From the NCBI GenBank assembly GCA_934725005.1, contig CAKVBE010000050.1:1-6782 (forward strand): a stretch of 6,782 bases of DNA, written 5' to 3'. Below, in pieces: positions 1 to 6,469 of the stretch; the stretch's first letter is position 1, and each line of letters opens with the position of its first letter. A program made the translations under genes and the position numbers. The stretch comes from an uncultured Rickettsiales bacterium. GTDB lineage: Bacteria > Pseudomonadota > Alphaproteobacteria > Rickettsiales > UBA1997. The notes under the pieces were generated by a model, which did no database searches, was not told where the DNA came from, and was given only the letters and a program-made list of their open reading frames with translations.

Positions 1-170
1 CTATCACACAACCAGATTTTAACATTTCCCCTTCTATAATTTTTTTCCCTGCCGCAGAAATTAAGATATCTGCGGTTTTTGTTATCTCAGATAAATTTTT
101 AGTATAACTGTGACACACAGTAACAGTAGCATTACGGTTCAGCAACATTTGAGAAAGCGGACGCCCGACA
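1..170 (-). pseudogene. folD: Internal fragment of folD (methylenetetrahydrofolate dehydrogenase/cyclohydrolase)
   Basis: FolD interconverts 5,10-methylene-THF, methenyl-THF and 10-formyl-THF in the cytoplasm using NAD(P). Reading the minus strand from about 169 down to 2 gives 56 uninterrupted codons that look like the FolD nucleotide-binding domain. They begin [10 protein letters not shown] (the family's NIVGRP loop), continue through [15 protein letters not shown], and then ADILISAAG and [10 protein letters not shown], matching the order and spacing of the family (about residues 170-225 of the E. coli enzyme). The fragment is open at the window edge on its C-terminal side. On the N-terminal side similarity stops abruptly around 167-172, where the plus-strand rpoC tail begins. 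The upstream half of FolD (catalytic Lys, folate site) is therefore absent. Recognition of FolD is firm. Whether this is a broken gene or a chimeric sequence join cannot be decided here. Confidence 0.85.
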
Positions 171-814
171 GAATCAAGAGAAAAATTACAATTGTTCCTG
201 ATAATCCAGAAGAAGAACCAGCAGAATACATGATCCCAAAAGGAAAATATTTATTTGTTGGTGACGGTGATAAAGTTAAAAAAGGTGATGTATTGATGGA
301 TGGTACACCAGCTCCACATGATATTTTAAGAACCTTGGGTATAGAAAAGTTTGCAAAATACATGGTTGAAGAAGTTCAAAAAGTTTACGAAATGCAGGGT
401 ATTACAATTAATGATAAGCATATCGAAATCATTTTGAAGCAGATGTTAAGAAAAGTTGAGGTTACATCCGCTGGTGAAACCACATTGATAGTTGGTGAAG
501 TAATGGATAGAGATGAATTTGATGAGATTAACAGTAAAGCTGAGGCTGAGGGCTTAGAAAAAGCTTCTGCTGAAAATGTATTGTTAGGTATCACAAGAGC
601 ATCCTTACAGACAAAATCATTTATTTCAGCAGCATCTTTCCAAGAAACGACTAAAGTTTTAATAGATTCATCTATACTTGGTAAGACTGATAAATTAACG
701 GGTATGAAAGAAAATGTTATTGTTGGTAAGCTAATACCAGCAGGTACAGGACTTTTACTTGATAGAATTAAGAAAGAAGCAGAAGCTGAATTGGCTACTA
801 AAGTGGAAGAGTAA
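167..814 (+). pseudogene. rpoC: 3' part of rpoC (RNA polymerase beta' subunit), 5' end missing
   Basis: RpoC is the catalytic beta' subunit of RNA polymerase, normally about 1400 residues. Only the last ~215 are present. The family's C-terminal blocks appear in order: [97 protein letters not shown]. Similarity starts at about 167-175 (RIKRKI). Upstream of that, the same frame gives unrelated residues (from a GTG at 110) that are simply the antisense of folD, and stop codons close the frame further up. The GTG at 110 is thus not a real start. The active-site DFDGD and the trigger loop lie in the missing part, so this piece alone cannot be functional. The reading frame is intact to the TAA at 812-814, with a proper terminator after it, which suggests recent breakage or a sequence join rather than an old decayed copy. 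Confidence 0.92.
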
Positions 815-837
815 TCAATATTTTATAGATACAAAAT

Positions 838-874
838 TGAGTGATAGGTTTTAAGCTTATCACTCATTTTTTTT
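838..874 (+). terminator. Intrinsic terminator of rpoC
   Basis: A perfect 9-bp stem, TGAGTGATA (838-846) pairing with TATCACTCA (858-866), encloses an 11-base loop. It is followed at once by eight T residues (867-874). It lies 23 bases after the rpoC stop, the expected place for rho-independent termination of the rpo operon. Confidence 0.88.
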
Positions 875-1302
875 GTGCCATGAATTTATTTGAGTGTTTT
901 TATAATTGTAAATGATAGTCATTTATACGTAAATATTTTTTAATGATTTAGTACTATAAGTTTATATTTACTTACAATATGATTTTGTTGGTAATTTATA
1001 AAAGATTTATAACTGAGATCTTAGTACTATTTAAAGTTAATGATTTTTTATTTTGTTTGATTATATTCTGTTTTTCAGAATATGAATTGTTAAGTTAATT
1101 AAAGTCTTTACAATATTACAAGTTCTTATTTAGGGATGGCTTTTGAATTTTAAGATAAATTAATTAAATGTACTTATAAGTTAATATATTGAACAATAGC
1201 TTAAAAAGTTAATAGTATATAAAACTAGACAGAGTGCATTGAGGAAGCAGATATTATCTTGTAATAAACAACCACTATAATGATAAACTTTTGCTGAATT
1301 AA
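875..1302. other. AT-rich intergenic region with no recognisable gene
   Basis: These 428 bases lie between the rpoC terminator and the 3' end of the minus-strand tRNA-Lys, so the flanking genes converge on them. I see no coding frame with protein-like composition, no ribosome binding site and no second tRNA. The only clear structures are a short hairpin at 1063-1083 and a weaker 7-bp palindrome at 909-925. It could contain decayed coding sequence or an unrecognised small RNA, but nothing in the sequence supports either directly. Confidence 0.5.
1063..1083. repeat. Perfect 8-bp inverted repeat (hairpin)
   Basis: ATATTCTG (1063-1070) and CAGAATAT (1076-1083) are exact reverse complements around a TTTTT loop. 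On neither strand is the stem followed by a T run, so it is not a canonical terminator. It lies about 220 bases beyond the 3' end of the tRNA-Lys gene and could be the end of that transcript or a processing site. The role is unknown. Confidence 0.5.
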
Positions 1303-1378
1303 TGGTGAACACGGCGGGAATCGAACCCGCGACAACTTGATTAAAAGTCAAGTGCTCTACCAGCTGAGCTACGCATTC
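1303..1378 (-). tRNA. tRNA-Lys (anticodon UUU), CCA encoded
   Basis: The minus strand folds into a complete 76-base cloverleaf. The acceptor arm is GAATGCG with CGTGTTC (two G-T wobbles), the D stem GCTC/GAGC, the anticodon stem CTTGA/TCAAG, and the 7-base loop CTTTTAA places TTT as anticodon (Lys). There is a 5-base variable loop, T stem GCGGG/CCCGC with loop TTCGATT, then discriminator A and an encoded CCA. It decodes AAA and AAG, heavily used in this AT-rich, Lys-rich segment. The gene stands alone, with its own promoter 19 bases upstream. A 69-codon open frame over this region is just read-through of the tRNA. Confidence 0.97.
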
Positions 1379-1396
1379 ATTGACGAACATATAAGC

Positions 1397-1425
1397 ATTT
1401 TAATAAACTTAATGTAAAAAGTCAA
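1397..1425 (-). promoter_or_regulatory. Sigma-70-type promoter of tRNA-Lys
   Basis: On the minus strand, TTGACT (-35, 1420-1425) and TAAAAT (-10, 1397-1402) are separated by exactly 17 bases, each differing from consensus at one position. The -10 ends 18 bases before the mature tRNA 5' end, leaving room for a short leader removed by RNase P. No other good promoter is visible between the tRNA and the large upstream gene. Confidence 0.72.
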
Positions 1426-1495
1426 TAGAGATGTAAATAATTATTTAATATTTTGCTTTTTATTTGATTATTTAATGCTTATAATCTTTTTTGAA

Positions 1496-1539
1496 TTAGC
1501 TACTAATTGCTGATTGTATTGGCAAAACTTAGTAGCTAA
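1496..1539 (-). terminator. Perfect 11-bp inverted repeat after the kinase-like gene, possible terminator
   Basis: TTAGCTACTAA (1496-1506) and TTAGTAGCTAA (1529-1539) are exact reverse complements flanking a 22-base loop. TTGC (1507-1510) and GCAA (1522-1525) in the loop can extend pairing across a 3-base bulge. It lies 27 bases beyond the stop of the large minus-strand gene and ahead of the tRNA promoter, where a terminator is expected. There is no T run after the stem on the minus strand (TTCAAAAAAG follows), so it is not a classical rho-independent terminator. It may instead stabilise the 3' end or be a protein-binding palindrome. Confidence 0.5.
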
Positions 1540-1566
1540 AAATGGTAATATTTTATGTAAATATTA

Positions 1567-4500
1567 TTATCTAGATAATTTTTCTATTTCTTTTTCATTA
1601 TTACGTAAAACACCTTCGATGCCATGTTTTATTTGACCATCAGTTGTAACTCTATTAACAATATTTTTTAACGACTTGAACATATTGCTAGCTGTTTTCT
1701 TTTCATTTGAAATTTCATTAGTTTTATTTTCAATTTTAAAGGCGTTCAATATATTATCTTTTGTTTCGTTTTTTCTAAAAATTTTGTCATTTTTACAACT
1801 TATTCCGTCTTTATTTTTTATTTCGACGTCAATTCCGTATTTTTCACAAGTTGGTAGTATACCTTCTAGTCTCATACCTTGAATAAATTCAATTAATGAA
1901 AAATTAATTTCATTTTCAAGTTTACCAAAGGTTATACTGTATTCATCTTGTCCATTTTTTGTGGTATTTAAAACACTGGTTGTAAATCCTTCAGAAAAAT
2001 ACTGTTTATAATTCCCTTCTGGAAAATTTATTGTTAGATTTGAATCTTTATTTTTTGAGTCATCGATTGTAACGTTACCATTTTCATTTGTATTACCTAA
2101 AAACTTTTCACTGAATTCAGTAACATTATTAATATCGTTTATGTTTTTATTTTCTTTTTTCAATCGTTTTGTTTCTTCCAAAAGACTTTTTATTTGTTCA
2201 TCTTTTGTTTTCTTAAACAACATAGATATTCGTCTTGTTTTAATCTTCTTATTTCCGATTATTGCTTCGAAGGCACAATTTTTATTATAATTTTTATACA
2301 AATCGTTCCAGAAACTTAATTTGATGTCTTTAGGAAATTGTTCTAATCTCTTTTGTAATTCACATTTTGCTTTTTCATCTAAGCTCTTATTACCTTTTTC
2401 TTTAAAGTTTTCAATTTCATTTTTTATACTATTATCTGATATACTTTTGATAATCTCATTAAAAATTGTAGTATGTAAGTTAGTATCTAGATATTGTATG
2501 TAATTAGGATTTTTTACTAAATTATTGTAAATTTCCTTATCTAATTTTTGACGAACATCTGGATGGTATGTACAAATTACATTATATAATTCATTAAATT
2601 TCTTTGAACTATCTTCAAAAATTAGCTTAGCACTATCATTTTTAACTTCAAGTTCATCATAATTTTTTGTAATATTAAAAAATGATTGAGAAATTTGATT
2701 TAATAAAATTTCTTCAAACTTTTCTGAACCTAACTTATTTAATAGATTATTAAATAACTGTTGTGTTCCATCATTTTTTGGTTGAATATTTGTTTGTCCA
2801 AATAGTTGTGATTGGAATAACAAATTATTAAATATGTTTTTTGTGAAATTAGTTTCACTATTGTTCAACATATAAGATGGATCTCTCTTAAACTTATCTA
2901 TATAGCCGTTATTATGAACCCAGTCGACTAATGTATTATTTCCATGTTCATCAACCCTTATATTATCTTTTCTTATATCTTGTACGTTTAAAAGATAGCC
3001 TTCAGCAAATATTTTTGTGAAGGAGTTAGCAAAGTTTTCTATGTATTTTTCATCTTTTTCATTGAAAAATTCTGTGTCTTTAAATTTTTCATTACTCAAG
3101 TCAGATTCACCAACGCCTTCCGTTAAAATATATATTCCATCATCTTTGTTGTTACTGTCGTTTTTTGAGTATATTTTTGTACATACATCTCTACTGAATA
3201 GTCTAGATACTTCTTCTGGATTTTGTTTAAGAGTATTTTCCTTTTTTACAAAAATTCTTTTAATTAAGTTTCCGTCTTTGTCTGTTATATTAGCATAGAA
3301 GCCTGCGCTACCTCCAACAGTTTTATCTTTGAATTCAATTGTTATATCATTTTTTCCAACTATTTCTGATGAATTTTTTATATAGTCACATAGTAGTGCA
3401 TTTAAATCTGATTTTACACTCTCTTCTAGATCTAATTCCAATATTGTGTTTTCGAATTTATTTACTTCGATTTTACCTTTTTCTATTAATCCCTTAAATA
3501 CTTGACTTTTATTTTTTGTTTCTGGCTTTATGCCTTTTTCTAGCTGACTAACAGTTTTGAATGCATTATTAATATTTACAGCCAATCTATTGTAAGCGTT
3601 TTTTTCTGTTTTTCTGGTTCTTGCTATTATATCTTTTATTTCTTTTATATTGTCTTCAATTTCATCTCTTTTTCCAGTATAATTTGTATTCTCAATAGCT
3701 ATTACATTTTCGTATAACTTTGCTTTATCGCTGTTTGTTTCTTCATTGTTATTGTATTTTTTTACTAATTCACTCTTTAAATCAAATAGTTTATTCTGTC
3801 CAAATGCTTCTGTATCAAGAATAATACTTGGTACACTACTATTGTAGCCGGCTGAGAATAATATATCTAAGACTTCACCTTGTTTTTCTACATTAAGTTC
3901 ATTAAATGAATCCTCAATGAATTTGGCTGTGTTGTCGTTGAAATATTGGCTCTCTATAAAACTATCATTGAATCCCCTATTGATTATCTCACTAACTATT
4001 TTATCTAAACTAATATTGGTTTCATTATTCTTGATAATTCCCAAGTGAATTAGATCTATAGTTTTATTAATATCATTTTCCCAATTGGTATACAATTTTA
4101 ATAGCTTTTCGTTTTCTTTACCTTCTTCTATATCAAGAAAATTTTTTATATTGTTAAATATCTCTTTCTCTTTATCATTTTTGTCTTTTTTTTCTTTCAA
4201 TTCAAAATATCTTTTAATTGATGAGAACCTGAGAACATCGTTTTCTTCAAGCCTTTTTCCTGTTTCATTGTTAAATTCTTTTTCAAAAGCTGAATTTATT
4301 GCGTTTTCGAAGAAAATAGATTGTTTTAAATTGTACTTAAAGTTTGTTTTTTCATTAAATTCTTTACTTGTTATAATAGCTTGTGCTGTTTTGGCATTAC
4401 CCTGTAGAATATCAGATACAGCTGTTAGATAATTTGTATTGTCTTTATCTGAAATGAATTTATCTATATTGTTTTTGAAATTATTTAGTATAATTGAATT

Positions 4501-5106
4501 GTCCAAGAATTTTTTGTTTTCATTCAATAAGTTTAAAAGATTAATTTTTTCTTCTCTTGATGAAGTTAGATTGAAGTAATTCTCAATTATTAAACTGAGA
4601 TTTTTTATTTTGTCTTTATTTTCACTGGTTCTTGGCATTGATGTGAATTCACTAAAACAACTACTCATAAACGTAGTTATATCTAGATCTAAAATTTCAT
4701 TTTTTATTAAATCCTGTCCAAAGTTCGTGTTAAAAGATTTTCTGAATTTTAATACATCACTTACGATGTTTGATATTGTATTTAGTTTTTTATTTATTTC
4801 ATTTATCTTATCTTTATTTGATTCATATTCATCTGGAGTACTAAGTTTTGATTTTTCTTCTTCGAGTTTTTTTGTTTTACTGCTTATTGATACTAAAAAT
4901 TGATCTATATTTGATTTTATATCTTCTTTATTAGAATTTTTTGTGTTATGTGCGCCATTAATGTGTTGTCTAAGTTTATCCCCAATATCGATGTCATCAA
5001 CTTTAATATTTAAATCTTGTAATTTGTTAGCCAATTTTTCACAATAATTTTCTTTATCGAGTAAACACTCAAAAAATTCACCTACATTTTTTCCATTTAC
5101 ACTCAT
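1567..5106 (-). CDS. Large Lys/Asn-rich protein with a central kinase/APH-like core, candidate effector
   Basis: I do not recognise the full-length family of this 1179-residue protein. It is hydrophilic, rich in Lys, Asn, Glu and Ile, with no signal peptide or membrane segment. Likely coiled coils lie at about residues 65-120 and 965-990. Residues about 590-760 resemble the protein-kinase/aminoglycoside-phosphotransferase fold. GGSAGFYA (598-605) looks like a nucleotide loop, IFVKKE (618-623) a beta-3 strand with K621 as candidate ATP lysine, EEVSRLF (631-637) a possible helix C, and YILTEGVGESDL (659-670) a hinge. The catalytic loop is VQDIRKDN (D710, N715), with LVDW (D728) as metal site. 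D710-N715-D728 spacing equals that of HGDxxxxN...IDW in APH enzymes, although the preceding His and Gly are replaced by V and Q. The ATG at 5104-5106 is the first start after a good promoter, and no clear Shine-Dalgarno is visible. A type IV secreted effector is plausible for such a protein in an intracellular alphaproteobacterium, but that is inference. Confidence 0.85.
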   Translation of the reverse strand: MSVNGKNVGEFFECLLDKENYCEKLANKLQDLNIKVDDIDIGDKLRQHINGAHNTKNSNKEDIKSNIDQFLVSISSKTKKLEEEKSKLSTPDEYESNKDKINEINKKLNTISNIVSDVLKFRKSFNTNFGQDLIKNEILDLDITTFMSSCFSEFTSMPRTSENKDKIKNLSLIIENYFNLTSSREEKINLLNLLNENKKFLDNSIILNNFKNNIDKFISDKDNTNYLTAVSDILQGNAKTAQAIITSKEFNEKTNFKYNLKQSIFFENAINSAFEKEFNNETGKRLEENDVLRFSSIKRYFELKEKKDKNDKEKEIFNNIKNFLDIEEGKENEKLLKLYTNWENDINKTIDLIHLGIIKNNETNISLDKIVSEIINRGFNDSFIESQYFNDNTAKFIEDSFNELNVEKQGEVLDILFSAGYNSSVPSIILDTEAFGQNKLFDLKSELVKKYNNNEETNSDKAKLYENVIAIENTNYTGKRDEIEDNIKEIKDIIARTRKTEKNAYNRLAVNINNAFKTVSQLEKGIKPETKNKSQVFKGLIEKGKIEVNKFENTILELDLEESVKSDLNALLCDYIKNSSEIVGKNDITIEFKDKTVGGSAGFYANITDKDGNLIKRIFVKKENTLKQNPEEVSRLFSRDVCTKIYSKNDSNNKDDGIYILTEGVGESDLSNEKFKDTEFFNEKDEKYIENFANSFTKIFAEGYLLNVQDIRKDNIRVDEHGNNTLVDWVHNNGYIDKFKRDPSYMLNNSETNFTKNIFNNLLFQSQLFGQTNIQPKNDGTQQLFNNLLNKLGSEKFEEILLNQISQSFFNITKNYDELEVKNDSAKLIFEDSSKKFNELYNVICTYHPDVRQKLDKEIYNNLVKNPNYIQYLDTNLHTTIFNEIIKSISDNSIKNEIENFKEKGNKSLDEKAKCELQKRLEQFPKDIKLSFWNDLYKNYNKNCAFEAIIGNKKIKTRRISMLFKKTKDEQIKSLLEETKRLKKENKNINDINNVTEFSEKFLGNTNENGNVTIDDSKNKDSNLTINFPEGNYKQYFSEGFTTSVLNTTKNGQDEYSITFGKLENEINFSLIEFIQGMRLEGILPTCEKYGIDVEIKNKDGISCKNDKIFRKNETKDNILNAFKIENKTNEISNEKKTASNMFKSLKNIVNRVTTDGQIKHGIEGVLRNNEKEIEKLSR

Positions 5107-5138
5107 AATACATTAGTTTTTAATGATAATGTTATACT

Positions 5139-5166
5139 ATTGTATCACATAAAAATATTAAATCAA
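5139..5166 (-). promoter_or_regulatory. Extended -10 promoter of the kinase-like gene
   Basis: On the minus strand, TTGATT (-35, 5161-5166) and TACAAT (-10, 5139-5144) are 16 bases apart, and the -10 is preceded by TGA, giving an extended -10 (TGATACAAT). The predicted transcript starts roughly 25 bases ahead of the ATG at 5106. Because it lies downstream of the rpiB hairpin, it implies that the large gene is transcribed independently. Confidence 0.6.
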
Positions 5167-5193
5167 TATAAAGTTTGTGTTATTTATTATTTG

Positions 5194-5218
5194 ATGCTGG
5201 TTTTTTTAAAACCAGCAT
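5194..5218 (-). terminator. 11-bp hairpin downstream of rpiB, probable transcript end
   Basis: ATGCTGGTTTT (5194-5204) and AAAACCAGCAT (5208-5218) pair perfectly around a 3-base loop, a strong stem for such an AT-rich region. It begins 21 bases beyond the rpiB stop and ahead of the promoter of the next gene. The sequence after the stem on the minus strand (CAAATAATAAATAAC) is A-rich rather than T-rich, so the terminator call rests on position and stem strength. Confidence 0.55.
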
Positions 5219-5239
5219 GCTTATGTGTATAAAAATTTA

Positions 5240-5674
5240 TCAGTCTATACTTTCTAATTTATTAATCCTAATGATATGTCTTTTTTCATTGGAAAATTTT
5301 GTATTTAAGAATACTTTTACATTTTCTAATGCTGTTTCTTGTCCAATAATTCTAGCTCCTAGACACAATATATTTGCATTATTATGTTCCCTAGTTAACT
5401 TGGCTTCCAAGCTATTATGGCATAAGCTAGCTCTTATTCCATAAAATCTGTTTGCAGTAATTGACATGCCAATACCAGTTCCGCAAATTAAGATACCAAA
5501 ATCAACTTCTTTACCAAGAATTGTTTTTACAACTTTTTTTGCATAATCTGGATAGTCTACAGCTTCTTCTGAATTTGTTCCTAAATCAATAAAATCAAAT
5601 TCATTTTTTAAATTTTCAATTATAAAATTTTTCAATTGAATACCAGCCCTATCACAACCTATTGAAACTTTCAT
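5240..5674 (-). CDS. rpiB: Ribose-5-phosphate isomerase B
   Basis: RpiB interconverts ribose 5-phosphate and ribulose 5-phosphate in the non-oxidative pentose phosphate pathway, in the cytoplasm. The 144-residue length is typical of the family. Signatures include GCDRAG (6-11), DYPDYA (40-45), the active-site loop ILICGTGIGMSI (61-72, with C64 and T66), GIRASLCH (79-86), EHNNANILCLGARIIG (96-111, with H97 and N98) and a basic tail containing R132 and R136 that binds the sugar phosphate in relatives. The usual GxDHAG motif carries Arg in place of His at position 9. In the E. coli enzyme this His helps bind phosphate, so Arg may conserve charge. It starts 29 bases after the outer-membrane protein gene on the same strand, suggesting co-transcription. 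No Shine-Dalgarno is evident. The hairpin at 5194-5218 follows. Confidence 0.95.
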   Translation of the reverse strand: MKVSIGCDRAGIQLKNFIIENLKNEFDFIDLGTNSEEAVDYPDYAKKVVKTILGKEVDFGILICGTGIGMSITANRFYGIRASLCHNSLEAKLTREHNNANILCLGARIIGQETALENVKVFLNTKFSNEKRHIIRINKLESID

Positions 5675-5703
5675 AAGTATGTTAAATTTATTTTTAATTT
5701 TAA

Positions 5704-6432
5704 CTAAAATATAAAAATTCTAAAACCAAAATCTATAGAATTGTTTGAATATCCGAATTTGTAATGATTTACATTTAAATCAGATAGTGCTCTAGCATAT
5801 TTATAGTTTACATAAAATGATGTATGTTCTTCAATCTTATAACTAATACCAATAAGAGCTTGTGCCATAGGTTTATAACTATAGTGTCCATTCATATTTC
5901 CTTGTATCATACCGCCACCTATACCAATATATGGTGTTAAATTTGTATTGTACATATAATTTTCGAATATGAAATTCATATCGTATTTTGCTATTTTAGT
6001 TTTTTCCGGGAAATTATCTTTATCTCTTTTGTTGTCTTCTGAATATTCTAATTCCCATCTAAAGCCATTATACCAGAAAATACCAAGTCCAACTATTCCA
6101 TTTAGTGTTTTTCTATAATCTGTTTTAAAATCAGTTCCGATTACACTATTAATTAGTGTATCATTATTAGTCATACCAGCACTAAAACCAAGATTTAAAT
6201 AGTAACCATATTCAAACAAATTGAATTTTGGTCTTGTATTTTTATTTTCTAATTTGCCCTTGTATTGGCTATTTACTTGTCTCTTTACTTTTTCATAGTC
6301 ATTACCACCAATATTTCTATCTGTGTTAACGTTTATATAATATTCATTTTCTTCTGGCAACCTATATTCGTATGAATATGAAATGTTAAATACCAAAAAA
6401 AAGCAAAAAAGTAAAATTGTCTTTTTTATCAT
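5704..6432 (-). CDS. Small outer-membrane beta-barrel protein with signal peptide
   Basis: This 242-residue protein begins with a clear Sec signal peptide (MIKK, then hydrophobic residues 5-17, with a probable cleavage after SYS at residue 20). A polar linker of about 45 residues (EYRLPEENEY onward) precedes a C-terminal region from about residue 72 of alternating polar and aromatic/hydrophobic strands: YGYYLNLGFSAG, GIVGLGIFWY, FRWELEYSE, KYDMNFIFENYMY, TPYIGIGGGM, AQALIGISYKI, TSFYVNYKYAR, SIDFGFRIFIF. The final Phe is the usual outer-membrane barrel signal for BAM insertion. The pattern suits an eight-stranded OmpA/opacity-type barrel of the kind abundant at rickettsial surfaces. The specific function is unknown: adhesin, structural protein or small porin are all possible. 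It lies 37 bases after pccA and 29 before rpiB. Confidence 0.85.
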   Translation of the reverse strand: MIKKTILLFCFFLVFNISYSYEYRLPEENEYYINVNTDRNIGGNDYEKVKRQVNSQYKGKLENKNTRPKFNLFEYGYYLNLGFSAGMTNNDTLINSVIGTDFKTDYRKTLNGIVGLGIFWYNGFRWELEYSEDNKRDKDNFPEKTKIAKYDMNFIFENYMYNTNLTPYIGIGGGMIQGNMNGHYSYKPMAQALIGISYKIEEHTSFYVNYKYARALSDLNVNHYKFGYSNNSIDFGFRIFIF

Positions 6433-6437
6433 AAACT

Positions 6438-6441
6438 ACCT
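6438..6441 (-). promoter_or_regulatory. Weak ribosome binding site for the outer-membrane protein
   Basis: AGGT on the minus strand (within TAGGTAGTTT) ends five to six bases before the ATG at 6430-6432. It is short, but it is the only start in the window with a visible Shine-Dalgarno-like match. It supports this ATG, which also begins a proper signal peptide. Confidence 0.4.
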
Positions 6442-6469
6442 ATATTAATTGTTAGAATGTGTACAAATG

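Noticed and set aside
110..166. Apparent N-terminus of the rpoC-containing frame from a GTG at 110
   Set aside because: These codons are the antisense of a clear folD reading frame and share nothing with RpoC, so they are not a real protein start.
948..1030. Ten-base direct repeat TTAGTACTAT at 948-957 and 1021-1030
   Set aside because: Only two short copies without extended flanking identity, which is easily produced by chance in AT-rich DNA.
1181..1390. 69-codon minus-strand open frame
   Set aside because: It runs straight through the tRNA-Lys gene and AT-rich spacer, and its translation shows only the tRNA sequence.
4186..4193. Run of eight A residues in the coding strand of the large gene, a possible slippage site
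   Set aside because: The frame continues cleanly on both sides, and such runs are expected in Lys-rich, AT-rich coding sequence.
1676..4903. Several plus-strand open frames of 60-115 codons opposite the large gene
   Set aside because: They are Phe/Ser/Leu-rich complements of Lys/Asn/Glu codons, as expected opposite an AT-rich gene, with no family resemblance.
6440..6469. Possible promoter TTGTAC...TATAGG before the outer-membrane protein gene
   Set aside because: The -35 match is only about half of consensus and the -10 overlaps the ribosome binding site, leaving no room for a normal start.
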